DNA of 64,000 nucleotides from the NCBI RefSeq assembly GCF_020379485.1, contig NW_026016708.1, positions 1 to 64,000 of the forward strand, in the 5' to 3' direction. The DNA is from Brassica napus (lineage: Eukaryota; Streptophyta; Magnoliopsida; Brassicales; Brassicaceae). The position numbers were made by a program, and so were the translations under genes. Shown piece after piece: positions 11,808-21,150 of this stretch (its first letter is position 1; every line of letters starts with the position of its first letter). The notes below the pieces were generated by a model, which saw only the letters and a list, made by a program, of their open reading frames with translations, made no database searches and was not told where the DNA came from.

Positions 11808-12531
11808 TCTTCATCCTAATTCCTTTGAGATTTATTCCACTTCCTAATGATTCTCCACTACTTTATGTATCAAAATCAAGCTTCTTACATCGCGATTCTT
11901 CCTGGTTTGATTAGAATGACAATGAAGTTGTCATATTCCCAAACAGGAAAACTGGGATCACCTGATTTGAAAGTGTGATAGCTTCTTCATCCTAACTCCT
12001 ATGAGATTTATTCCACTTCCTAATGATTCTCCACTACTTTATGTATCAAAATCAAGCTTCTTACATCGCGATTCTTCCTGGTTTGATTAGAATAACAAAG
12101 AAGTTGTCATATTCCCAAACAGGAAAACTGGGATCACCTGATTTGAAAGTGGGATAGCTTCTTCATCCTAACTCCTGTGAGATTTTTTTCCACTTACTAG
12201 TGATTCTCCACTACTTTATGTATCAAAATCAAGCTTCTTACATCGCGATTCTTTCTGGTTTGATTAGAATGACAAAGAAGTTGTCATATTCCCAAACAGG
12301 AAAACTGGGATCACCTGATTTGAAAGTGGGATAGGTTCTTCATCCTAACTCCTATGAGATTTAATAAACTTCTTGGTGATTATCCACTACTTTATGTATC
12401 AAAATAAAGCTTCTTACACCGCGATTCATCCTGGTTTGATTAGAATGACAAGGAAGTTGTCATATTCCCAAACAGGAAAACTGGGATCACCTGATTTGAA
12501 AGTGTGATAGCTTCTTCATCCTAATTCCTTT
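11808..12531. repeat. CentBr-like satellite array, block S2
   Basis: About four 176-bp monomers between elements A and B. Monomer variants are in the same order as at 3398-4110, so this block continues the S1 higher-order unit interrupted by element A. The last satellite bases CCTTT (12527-12531) are the target-site duplication of element B. Confidence 0.93.
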
Positions 12532-13144
12532 TATGAGATTTAGAGATCCTTAGAGTAACTAGAGTATAAGTGAGAGTTTAAGTAGAGATTAGAAAGAGAT
12601 TGTGAAAGATTAAGAGACTTGAGAGCTGTTTAGTGTCTAAGAGAGAATCATGGTGCCTTAAGAGATTAGAGAGAGACTCAGAACTGTATGTCTTTATTAA
12701 TGAGTGAGGTTACATATTTATATTGTTCTAGACATTAGGGTTTTCGAAACACAAGAGTAGATAAGCATGTGAGGTCAAGGGAGGAGCCTTTGCTTTTGTT
12801 TGAACCGGCCAATGACTGGCCTCACACGTTCGGGCATCTTCCTGATCCAAGTCCAAGATGCTCTTCCTTTCCAGCCCTTGCCAGCCTGTCCTAGCTGTCA
12901 AGCCGCGCCTCCCTTATCCACTCCAACATCTGCATAAGCTTTTGGTCAAGTGTAACTTCACCTCGGTCCATAAGAGTTACTCGGTGAAGTTACCATCCTA
13001 GTTTTACCTTGGTACGGTCAGTGTACGGATGGCCCGTCCGTACCATGCCTTAGCTCACTCTTCACTCCCTTTCCTTTCACTCCTTAGCTTTCTCATGTCC
13101 TTAACTCCTCAATACCTTCACATATACCTCAACACATCTCAACA
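12532..13144 (-). repeat. 3' LTR of element B
   Basis: 613 bp, reading TGTTGAGATGTGTTGAGG to TCTCATA on the minus strand. Partner at 42718-43330. The R/U5 side is nearly that of D and H; the U3 side resembles A. Confidence 0.94.
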
Positions 13145-13159
13145 CTCCCCCTCAAGCTT
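13145..13159 (-). other. Polypurine tract of element B
   Basis: Complement of AAGCTTGAGGGGGAG adjoining the 3' LTR. Confidence 0.85.
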
Positions 13160-13416
13160 AGCTTTGTGATAGTCTAAGCTTGGACAGCCATGAGATCTTC
13201 CTCATTAAAAACCTCACCAAAGAAAACCCATTGGGACAAAACTTTGATGAGGGAAAAAGAGTAAAGACCTCATGACTTAGGGGATCAACTCCTTCTCTTC
13301 CCAAGATCTATGAGTCCCAATCTAATGTGAATGGACTCCATAGTCTTTTGTCTTGCAGCCTTAGTGAACACATCAGCCAACTGATCTTCACTCCGAGTGT
13401 AGCATGGCAGGATGAC

Positions 13417-14412
13417 TCATAGGATGATCATCTGCCTCACCTTGTGACAATCAACCTCAATGTGCTTGGTTCTCTCATGAAACACCGAGTTGGAGGCAAT
13501 GTGGATAGCTGCTTGGTTATCACAATGCATTGTCATAGGCGCGGCTTGATCAATCTCCAAATGCTTCAAGATGCCTTTGATCCACACCAGCTCGTTGGTA
13601 AGCTTCAGCATAGCTCTATACTCAGCTTCTGCACTTGAGCAAGAGACCACCTTCTGCTTCTTACTCTTCCATGTAACCAAGTTGCCTCCAATGAATGTGC
13701 AATAGCCGGTTGTTGATCTCCTGTCAGCTCTATCTCCTGTCAGCTCTATCTCCTGCCCAATCAGCATCACAATAGCCCACCACTTCAGTGCTTCCATTGC
13801 ACCCCATCCAGACTCCTTGATCTGGCGAGCCATTCAGATACATCAGCAGCCTCTCCACCATGTGCCAATGATGTTCCTTGGGAAGCTGCATATGTTGACT
13901 CACCTGATTCACAGCAAAACATATGTCAGGTCTTGTGATGGTAAGGTAAATCAATTTGCCAACAAGTTTTCTATAGAGTTTAGGATCATGAAATGGCTTG
14001 CTGTCTTCAATCTCCCCCTCTCTTGGTACTTTGTAGCCATCCTCCATAGGTATCCTTGTTGTCTTGCCTCCATAAGCACCTGCATCTTTCAAAAGATCAA
14101 GTGTATACTTCCTTTGGGACATGAATAACCCTTCCTTGGATCTACAAATCTCAATTCCAAGAAAGTATTTCATTTCTCCCAAATCTTTGATTTCAAACAT
14201 GGATTTGAGAAAATCCTTGGTTGCTTTGATACCCTCCTTATCACTCCCTGTGATAATGATATCATCCACATACACAAGGAGAGCAACCATACCTGAGGGT
14301 GTAGTGAGGGTGAAAAGTGTGTGATCTAACTCTGACTTTCTGAAGCCACGTCCATTCAAGGTTGTGCTCAACTTGTTATACCACGCTCTTGGTGATTGCT
14401 TCAAGCCATACA
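13417..14412 (-). pseudogene. pol: Element B Pol, C-terminal piece (RT end and RNase H), broken
   Basis: Contains reverse transcriptase from YGLKQSPRAWYNKL through YVDD and RNase H through the DNQAA and HIEVDCH motifs. Three breaks are visible. Element D interrupts the reading frame at 14412. A 16-bp tandem duplication of ctcctgtcagctctat near 13721-13752 shifts the frame inside the RNase H CDADWAGDRADRR motif. A GGA-to-TGA change truncates the end just after VRQMIIL (13417). The following ~120 bp still encode the usual C-terminal residues, now untranslated. Confidence 0.88.
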
Positions 14413-14965
14413 TATAAGATTTAGAGATCCTTAGAGTAACTAGAGTATAAGTGAGAGTTTAAGTGGAGATTAGAAAGAGATTGTGAAAGATTAAGAGACT
14501 TGAGAGCTGTTTAGTGTCTAAGAGAGAATCATGGTGCCTTAAGAGATTAGAGAGAGACTCAGAACTGTATGATCTTATTATGAGATGAGGTTACAATATT
14601 TATAGAAGAGGCATTAGGGTTTACAAGTCAAGAGAAAGCAGCACTAGTCATAAGCATGTGAAGTCAAGCCAAAGGGGAGCGTCTCTTTTGAATTCACGGA
14701 TGGTAAGGCTCACACGCTTGGCCTTTACAGCCTGTCCACGGCCTGGATGGATAAGGCTCGTCCCGCCCTTATCCCTAAACGGTCTGATCAGTCTTGAGAC
14801 CTTCTATGTACTCTAGAGGCTTTACTCACCCATCTCCTTCTTCCTTCATGTTTCCTCAGATGTACGGCCAAGCCCCTGTCCGTACATAGGCCGTACTGTT
14901 CGTACTCTTTCCATCACTTGCTTAGCTCTTCCTCTCCTTCTCATAATGACTTCCTCATCTCAACA
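14413..14965 (-). repeat. 3' LTR of element D
   Basis: 553 bp, TGTTGAGATGAGGAAG to AATCTTATA on the minus strand; partner at 25717-26269 and same family as the LTRs of H. Confidence 0.95.
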
Positions 14966-14980
14966 CTCCCCCTCAAGCTT
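14966..14980 (-). other. Polypurine tract of element D
   Basis: Complement of AAGCTTGAGGGGGAG adjoining the 3' LTR. Confidence 0.85.
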
Positions 14981-15106
14981 AGCTTTGTGAAAGCCTAAGC
15001 TTGGATGGCTATGAGATCTTCCTCATTAAAAACCTCACCAAGGAAAAACCCATTGGGACAAAACCTTGATGAGGGAAAAAGAGTAAAGACCTCACAGCCA
15101 AGAGGA

Positions 15107-15850
15107 TCAGCTCCTTCCCTTCCCAAGATCAATGAGGCCCAACCTGATATGAATGGACTCCATTGTCTTCTGTCTTGCAGCCTTGGTGAACACATCAGCC
15201 AACTGATCTTCACTCCTTGTGTAACATGGCAAGATGACTCCTAGAATGATCATTTGCCTCACCTTGTGGCAATCAACTTCAATGTGCTTGGTTCTCTCAT
15301 GAAACACCGAGTTGGATGCAATGTGAATGGCTGCTTGGTTATCACAATGCATTGTCATTGGCGTGGCTTGATCAATCTCCAAATGCTTCAAGATGCCTTT
15401 GATCCATACCAACTCGTTGGTAAGCTTCAGCATAGCTCTATACTCAGCTTTTGCACTTGAGCAAGAGACCACCTTCTGCTTCTTACTCTTCCATGTCACC
15501 AAGTTGCCTCCAATGAATGTGCAATAGCCTGTGGTTGATCTCCTGTCTGCTCTATCACCAGCCCAATCTGCATCACAGTATCCAACCACTTCAGTGCTTC
15601 CATTGCAACCCATCCATACTCCTTGATCAGGTGAGCCATTGAGATACATCAAGATCCTCTCCACCATGCGCCAATGATGCTCCTTAGGAACTTGCATGTG
15701 TTGACTCACCTGATTCACAGCAAAACAAATGTCAGGTCTAGTTATGGTAAGATAAATCAATTTGCCAACTAGTTTTCTATAGAGTTTAGGATCCTGATAA
15801 GGTTTGCTGTCTTCAATCTCCCCCTCTCTTGGTACTTTGTATCCATCCTC
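15107..15850 (-). CDS. pol: Element D Pol, C-terminal part (RNase H), severed by C
   Basis: 248 codons in the same frame as the main D polyprotein (21731-25501), separated from it only by element C. Holds the RT thumb/connection (YRKLVGKLIYLTITRPDICF) and RNase H: CDADWAGDRADRR, CSSAKAEYRAM, CDNQAAIHIAS and HIEVDCHKVRQ, ending GLIDLGKGRS. One oddity: the SSAEAEY motif reads SSAKAEY (C-to-T at about 15451 on the plus strand). By alignment with retroviral RNase H the catalytic Glu is the second one (EY), which is kept. Confidence 0.9.
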   Translation of the reverse strand, partial: EDGYKVPREGEIEDSKPYQDPKLYRKLVGKLIYLTITRPDICFAVNQVSQHMQVPKEHHWRMVERILMYLNGSPDQGVWMGCNGSTEVVGYCDADWAGDRADRRSTTGYCTFIGGNLVTWKSKKQKVVSCSSAKAEYRAMLKLTNELVWIKGILKHLEIDQATPMTMHCDNQAAIHIASNSVFHERTKHIEVDCHKVRQMIILGVILPCYTRSEDQLADVFTKAARQKTMESIHIRLGLIDLGKGRS

Positions 15851-15955
15851 CATAGTGTTGAAGAGTTGAGTATACAGGTGTGAAGCACAAAGGGGTTAAG
15901 ACTGAAGAGAGTATGTTAAGCATTGGTGTGATGGGAGAGGTTCACATTGGCCTGA

Positions 15956-15999
15956 CCGTACAAGGCCGTACAAGGCCGTACAAGGCCGTACGTCCGTAC
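15956..15999 (+). promoter_or_regulatory. CCGTAC repeat cluster in U3 of element C
   Basis: Three tandem CCGTACAAGG units followed by CCGTACGTCCGTAC. The same hexamer or its complement GTACGG is clustered in the U3 of A, B, D, H and G although those LTRs are otherwise diverged. Probable transcription-factor sites; no factor is assigned. Confidence 0.5.
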
Positions 16000-16036
16000 A
16001 TGTTAGGACAAGTGAAACCTCGACCACGGTCACAAA

Positions 16037-16054
16037 GAGTTACCCGGGTAACTC
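16037..16054. promoter_or_regulatory. Perfect palindrome GAGTTACCCGGGTAACTC in U3 of element C
   Basis: An 18-bp perfect inverted repeat without spacer, repeated in the 3' LTR near 21322-21339. GTTAC/GTAAC inverted pairs also occur in the U3 of A, B, E and F. It could be a dimeric factor site; function not shown. Confidence 0.45.
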
Positions 16055-16286
16055 ATGTGGAAAGAAGAGGCTTTGGCTGATGGATCAGACCGTTGGAGGA
16101 TAAGAAGAGGCGCGGCTTGACAGGCTGGCACAGCTGGAAAGGCAAGAGCATCTTGGTCCAAGATGCTAGATACTCCAAGCATGTGGGGAAGCTGATTGGC
16201 CGGTCCAAATAAGGCTTATCCTCTCCTTGTTGACTTCACATGCTTAGCTTAGCTCTATGATTTCGAAAACCCTTATGATCTCATCC

Positions 16287-16293
16287 TATATAT
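16287..16293 (+). promoter_or_regulatory. TATA box in 5' LTR of element C
   Basis: TATATAT about 150 bp before the LTR end, with a degenerate telo-box (AAACCCTTA) 10-20 bp upstream as in the other LTRs. Confidence 0.55.
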
Positions 16294-16445
16294 TGTAACT
16301 CTGGTCATTTAATAAGAAACATACAGTTCTGAGTTTCTCTCACTAAGCTCATACTCTCTTAAGCATGATTCTAGTCTAATCTTTTCATAATCTCTCATTC
16401 TGTTCCTTAATCTTCTCTAAATCATTTCATTCTCTTAATCTTATA

Positions 16446-16458
16446 TGGTATCAGAGCC
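16446..16458 (+). other. Primer-binding site of element C
   Basis: TGGTATCAGAGCC directly after the 5' LTR, complementary to initiator tRNA-Met; the match continues AGGTT. Confidence 0.93.
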
Positions 16459-16535
16459 AGGTTACCCATTTCCTGGTTTCTAATCTCAGTAATCTTCAGC
16501 TTCATCCCATTTGCGGTTGTTCTTAAGCATTTGAG

Positions 16536-17351
16536 ATGGAAGAAAGCAAGAGCAAGGCTCTCTCGGTTGCTGTTACGTTGAAGGGTGGTACTAACTACCT
16601 GTTGTGGTCTCGCTTGGTGAAAGCGGCAGTTGGGAGCAAGGGTTTATGGAGCCATATCTCAGATGGAGCTCCGAGACCAGTTGCTAAAGAAGGAGAAGGC
16701 GGTCAAGAGCTGATGGTGGTAGATCAAGAGAAGTGGGATCAAGATGACTTGAAGGTGCTTACGGTACTACATGGGTCACTTGAAGCTTCAATCCTGGAAG
16801 CCTACAGCTACTGTGAGACGCCAAAGGACCTGTGGGATACACTCCAAAAGGTCTACGGTAACATCTCTAATCTGAGCCGTGTGTTTGAGTTGAAGAGATC
16901 AATCAACACTCTTGTGCAAGAGGAGGTGGAGTTTACTAAACACTTGGGAAAGTTCAGAGCCTTATGGTCTGAGCTAGAGATGCTGAGGCCTAACACCACT
17001 GATCAAGATGTTCTCATGGAGAGAAGAGAACAGGATCAAGTGTTCGGTTTGCTGCTCACCTTGAATCCGGTCTTTAATGACCTCATCAAACACATTTTGA
17101 GATCACCAAAGCTTCCTTCCCTTGAAGATTTATGCGCTCAGATACAAAGAGAGGAGGGATCAGTTGGGTTGTTTGGAGGAAAGGGGGAGCTTACACTCGC
17201 GAATCAAGCTGATGCTGTCCAAGCAAACAAAGCGGCATACAGGACTGAGGAAGGAAAGTTTGGAGGGAAGTGTGATCATTGCAAGAAGCAGGGCCATAAG
17301 AGGAGCCAGTGCTGGATCTACACCCCCACCTCAAGCCTACCAAGTTCATGA
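16536..17351 (+). CDS. gag: Copia Gag of element C
   Basis: 271 residues from the ATG at 16536, 78 bp after the primer-binding site. UBN2-like Gag (YLLWSRLVKAAVGSKGLW; LWSELEMLRPNTTD) and the zinc knuckle CDHCKKQGHKRSQC (CX2CX4HX4C) near the end. A one-base deletion just after SQCWI (near 17314) puts the rest in another frame, giving the short tail ending SLPSS. The downstream frame is -1 relative to Gag and overlaps by about 40 bp, but I see no convincing slippery heptamer, so a mutation (or a base-call error) is likelier than programmed frameshifting. Confidence 0.9.
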   Translation: MEESKSKALSVAVTLKGGTNYLLWSRLVKAAVGSKGLWSHISDGAPRPVAKEGEGGQELMVVDQEKWDQDDLKVLTVLHGSLEASILEAYSYCETPKDLWDTLQKVYGNISNLSRVFELKRSINTLVQEEVEFTKHLGKFRALWSELEMLRPNTTDQDVLMERREQDQVFGLLLTLNPVFNDLIKHILRSPKLPSLEDLCAQIQREEGSVGLFGGKGELTLANQADAVQANKAAYRTEEGKFGGKCDHCKKQGHKRSQCWIYTPTSSLPSS

Positions 17352-20300
17352 GGGATAGAGAAGCAAGGGCGCATCTGTCTGATGGAGCTAGTGAAGCTGG
17401 AACATCCGGAGCTGGACAGGCAATGCAAGAAGGTGTAGGGAAGGCCTTAACCACTCAGCACACTCCGGGGAAGAGCACTGATGGTGAGATGATAAGGAGA
17501 TCAGACATTGATGCCCTTATCAAAGCTCTCAAGGAGAATGGTAACTGTATGAACACTCCTCTAGGATACTCTCTTGCTGCATCTTACATAGATAGGACTC
17601 ATGGTTATCTAAGTCATAACAATGAGATAAAAGATGCATCTAGATGTCTAAACAGCTTGAATGATTTACCTATAACACTTGCTGCTAAAAATGTGATAAA
17701 ACCTTTGATTGTAGATTCAGGTGCATCTCATCACATGATTAGTGACACTAGTCTCATTAAGGATATAGAACCTGCTTGTGGAAATGTGATGATTGCAAAT
17801 GGTGATAGAATTGCAATTAAAGGAATAGGAAATCTAAATCTGTTTGATAAAGAGTCTAGAGCTTTCTATATGCCTGAATTCACATCAAATTTATTATCTG
17901 TTAAAAGATGTACTACTGATTTACATTGCAATGTTATCTTTAGTCCTAATGATGTGAAGTTTCAGGATATTGACACAAGAAAGATGATTGGCAAGGGAGT
18001 TACCAAAGGAGAGCTTTATATGCTAGAAGACATAGCTCCCATTTCCAATTCAAGTTTCTCTTTTAGTTCTGTCTCTAGTTTGAATAATGATGCATTATGG
18101 CATGCTAGATTAGGCCATCCACATGATAGGGCTTTGAACTTAATGTTACCAGGTGTCATGTATAAAAATAATGAATGTGAAGCATGTATCTTGGGCAAAC
18201 ATTGTAAGGCAGTCTTTAGAAACTCAACTACTATATATGAGAAATGTTTTGATCTTGTGCATTCTGATGTTTGGACTGCTCCTTGCTTGTCTAGGGAAAA
18301 TTATAAGTACTTTGTAACATTCATTGATGAAAAATCCAAATACACCTGGATAACTCTCATTAAAACTAAGGATAGAGTTCTTGAAGCATTTAAAAACTTT
18401 CAAGCTTATGTATCTAACCATTATAATGCCAAGCTTAAGATTTTCAGATCAGATAATGGTGGGGAATATACAAGCATTGCCTTCAAGCAACATCTAGCCT
18501 TACACGGAATCCTTCATCAAACTAGCTGTCCTTACACTCCACAACAAAATGGTGTGGCTGAGAGAAAGAACAGACATCTAATGGAGGTTGCAAGATCAAT
18601 GATGTTTCAAACCAATGTTCCAAAAAGGTTTTGGAGTGATGCTGTGATCTCAGCCTGCTACTTGATCAACCGAATTCCTACAAGAGTCTTGGAAGATCAA
18701 TCACCGTTTGAAGTTCTGAATAAGATCAAGCCATCCCTAAGCCATTTGAGAGTGTTCGGAAGCATATGTTATGTGCTGATTCCAGGAGACATGAGGAACA
18801 AGTTGGAGCCTAAGAGTATTAAAGCCATGTTTGTGGGGTACTCAACAACACAAAGAGGATACAAATGCTTTGAGCCGCAAACAAGAAGGCTCCTAGTTTC
18901 AAGGGACGTAAAGTTCATAGAAACTAAAGGTTACTATGAAGAAAGGAGCTGGGAAGATCTGAAAGATCTAGCTCAACCATCTGATAAGGCTGCGAGTCTT
19001 AGGATGATCTTGGATGGTCTTGGGATCAATACAACCCAGGATCCAAAGGGGCGAGAAGCACCAGTTCAAAATGAAGCTGAAGACACATCCCATGCTGATC
19101 ATGAAGGGGGAAACAAGTCTGATACAGCTCATGAGAATGAAGGGAGCTCAAGTCCTGATCAACAAGTGATGCACAATGGAGATGCAACTGAAGAAAGAAG
19201 AGATCAGATGGAGGTACAACCTGAAGAAAGGGAAGAGGTAATCAATGAAACGGCTATAGAACCTGAGGTGGCCAGTGAGCCACTTATGGAGACAGTGCCA
19301 TTAAGAAGAAGTACAAGAGTAAGGAAGGATCCATCTAACTGGGCCAATACCAGAGTTTACTACAATGCTCAAGCCGTTGCACATCCCAGTCAAGCTGTCT
19401 GTTCATTTGCCGAGTTCCCAAACGAGCATTGTGCTTTTATGACAAGTTTGGATACAAGCTACATACCAAGGACATATGAAGAGGCAATGGAAGATAAAGA
19501 GTGGAGAGACTCAGTTGCGGATGAGGCTGATGCTATGAGTAAGAATGGAACCTGGTATGAGAGTGAGCTGCCTCAAGGGAAGAAGGCAGTATCATGTAAA
19601 TGGATATTTACAATCAAGTATAGACCAGATGGGACGGTTGATAGGAAGAAGACCAGGCTTGTGGCTAGAGGGTTTACACAGACATATGGAGAGGACTACA
19701 TAGACACATTTGCTCCAGTGGCTAAGCTTCACACCATCAGAATCATCTTATCAATTGCTACTAATCTTGAATGGGGATTGTGGCAAATGGATGTGAAGAA
19801 TGCATTTCTACAAGGGGAACTTGAAGATGAGGTGTATATGCAGCCTCCTCCGGGTCTTGAGAGTATTGTGAAGCCAGGGAATGTCCTAAGGTTGAAGAAG
19901 GCTATCTATGGATTGAAGCAATCACCTAGAGCCTGGTATCACAAGCTGAGTACTACACTGAATGGAAAAGGCTTCAGGAAGTCTGAACTGGACCATACCT
20001 TATTTACTCTAAACACAACCTCAGGTATCATCTGTCTATTGGTCTATGTTGACGACATTATCATTACTGGTAGTGATAAGGTTGGAATACAAGAAACCAA
20101 AGACTATCTCAAGTCTGTGTTTGAGATTAAAGATCTTGGAGAGATGAAATACTTTCTTGGGATTGAGATTTGTAGATCCAAGGAAGGATTATTCATGTCC
20201 CAAAGGAAATATACACTTGATCTTTTGAAAGATGCAGGTAAACTTGGAGGACAAACCGCAAAAATGCCAATGGAGGATGGGTACAAAGTGCCAAGAGAGG

Positions 20301-21013
20301 GGGAGCTTGAAGACAGCAAGCTGTTCCATGATCCTAAGCTTTATAGGAAGCTAGTGGGTAAGCTAATCTACCTAACAATCACACGACCTGATATCTGCTT
20401 TGCTGTGAATCAGGTGAGTCAACACATGCAAGCTCCAAAGGATCATCATTGGAGAATGGTAGATAGAGTGCTAAGCTACCTCAACGGATCACCAGGCCAA
20501 GGAGTCTGGATGGGATGCAATGGGAGTACAGAAGTGGTTGGCTACTGTGATGCAGATTGGGCTGGAGATAGAGCAGACAGAAGATCTACAACCGGCTACT
20601 GCACCTTCATTGGAGGGAACCTTGTGACTTGGAAGAGCAAGAAGCAGAAGGTGGTCTCTTGTTCTAGTGCGGAGGCAGAATATAGAGCAATGCTGAAGCT
20701 CACTAATGAGTTGGTATGGATCAAGGGGATCTTGAAGCACATTGAGATTGAGCAAGTGGCGCCAATGACAATGCATTGTGATAACCAAGCTGCAATCCAC
20801 ATTGCCTCCAACTCAGTCTTCCATGAGAGAACCAAGCACATTGAAGTGGATTGTCACAAGGTAAGGCAGATGATAGTCTTGGGAGTGATCCTGCCATGCT
20901 ACACACGGAGTGAAGATCAACTGGCTGATGTGTTCACAAAAGCAGCAAGAATGAAGACAATGGAGTCCATCTACATCAGGTTGGGACTCGTTGATCTTTC
21001 ATCTAGGAGCTGA
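17309..21013 (+). CDS. pol: Copia Pol of element C: protease-integrase-RT-RNase H
   Basis: Longest single Pol frame in the window, 1234 residues, opening inside the end of Gag. Protease VDSGASHHM near residue 135. Integrase HHCC ends CEACILGKHC (about 290-300). The DD35E residues are in HSDVW (about 318), RSDNGGEY (about 382) and NGVAE (about 418), with exactly 35 residues between the last two. Reverse transcriptase has ARGFTQTYGEDY (about 787) and YVDD (about 913). RNase H has CDADWAGD (about 1081), SSAEAEYRAM and CDNQAA. It ends DLSSRS 137 bp before the 3' LTR. No internal stop or missing catalytic residue. The frame depends on Gag for its start, so the frameshift near 17314 would block normal expression unless it is an error. 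Confidence 0.95.
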   Translation: MLDLHPHLKPTKFMRDREARAHLSDGASEAGTSGAGQAMQEGVGKALTTQHTPGKSTDGEMIRRSDIDALIKALKENGNCMNTPLGYSLAASYIDRTHGYLSHNNEIKDASRCLNSLNDLPITLAAKNVIKPLIVDSGASHHMISDTSLIKDIEPACGNVMIANGDRIAIKGIGNLNLFDKESRAFYMPEFTSNLLSVKRCTTDLHCNVIFSPNDVKFQDIDTRKMIGKGVTKGELYMLEDIAPISNSSFSFSSVSSLNNDALWHARLGHPHDRALNLMLPGVMYKNNECEACILGKHCKAVFRNSTTIYEKCFDLVHSDVWTAPCLSRENYKYFVTFIDEKSKYTWITLIKTKDRVLEAFKNFQAYVSNHYNAKLKIFRSDNGGEYTSIAFKQHLALHGILHQTSCPYTPQQNGVAERKNRHLMEVARSMMFQTNVPKRFWSDAVISACYLINRIPTRVLEDQSPFEVLNKIKPSLSHLRVFGSICYVLIPGDMRNKLEPKSIKAMFVGYSTTQRGYKCFEPQTRRLLVSRDVKFIETKGYYEERSWEDLKDLAQPSDKAASLRMILDGLGINTTQDPKGREAPVQNEAEDTSHADHEGGNKSDTAHENEGSSSPDQQVMHNGDATEERRDQMEVQPEEREEVINETAIEPEVASEPLMETVPLRRSTRVRKDPSNWANTRVYYNAQAVAHPSQAVCSFAEFPNEHCAFMTSLDTSYIPRTYEEAMEDKEWRDSVADEADAMSKNGTWYESELPQGKKAVSCKWIFTIKYRPDGTVDRKKTRLVARGFTQTYGEDYIDTFAPVAKLHTIRIILSIATNLEWGLWQMDVKNAFLQGELEDEVYMQPPPGLESIVKPGNVLRLKKAIYGLKQSPRAWYHKLSTTLNGKGFRKSELDHTLFTLNTTSGIICLLVYVDDIIITGSDKVGIQETKDYLKSVFEIKDLGEMKYFLGIEICRSKEGLFMSQRKYTLDLLKDAGKLGGQTAKMPMEDGYKVPREGELEDSKLFHDPKLYRKLVGKLIYLTITRPDICFAVNQVSQHMQAPKDHHWRMVDRVLSYLNGSPGQGVWMGCNGSTEVVGYCDADWAGDRADRRSTTGYCTFIGGNLVTWKSKKQKVVSCSSAEAEYRAMLKLTNELVWIKGILKHIEIEQVAPMTMHCDNQAAIHIASNSVFHERTKHIEVDCHKVRQMIVLGVILPCYTRSEDQLADVFTKAARMKTMESIYIRLGLVDLSSRS

Positions 21014-21135
21014 GCCCCTTACTATGAGGTCTTTACTCTTTTTCCCTCATCAAAGTTTTGTCCCAATGGGTTTTCTTTGGTGAGGTTTTTAATGAGGAAG
21101 ATCTCATAGTGTCCAAGCTTAGACTTCACAAAGCT

Positions 21136-21150
21136 AAGCTTGAGGGGGAG
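21136..21150 (+). other. Polypurine tract of element C
   Basis: AAGCTTGAGGGGGAG adjoining the 3' LTR. Confidence 0.88.

Larger units (their letters stand above)
15856..16445 (+). repeat. 5' LTR of element C
   Basis: 590 bp, TGTTGAAGAG to AATCTTATA. U3 holds three copies of CCGTACAAGG (15956-15985) and a perfect 18-bp palindrome (16037-16054); a TATA box lies at 16287-16293. The 3' LTR at 21151-21730 has only two copies of the 10-bp unit. Confidence 0.96.

Noticed and set aside
17290..17351. Programmed -1 frameshift between gag and pol of element C
   Set aside because: Phase would fit, but there is no convincing slippery heptamer, the family uses a single frame (element D), and similar random one-base deletions occur in A, E and H.
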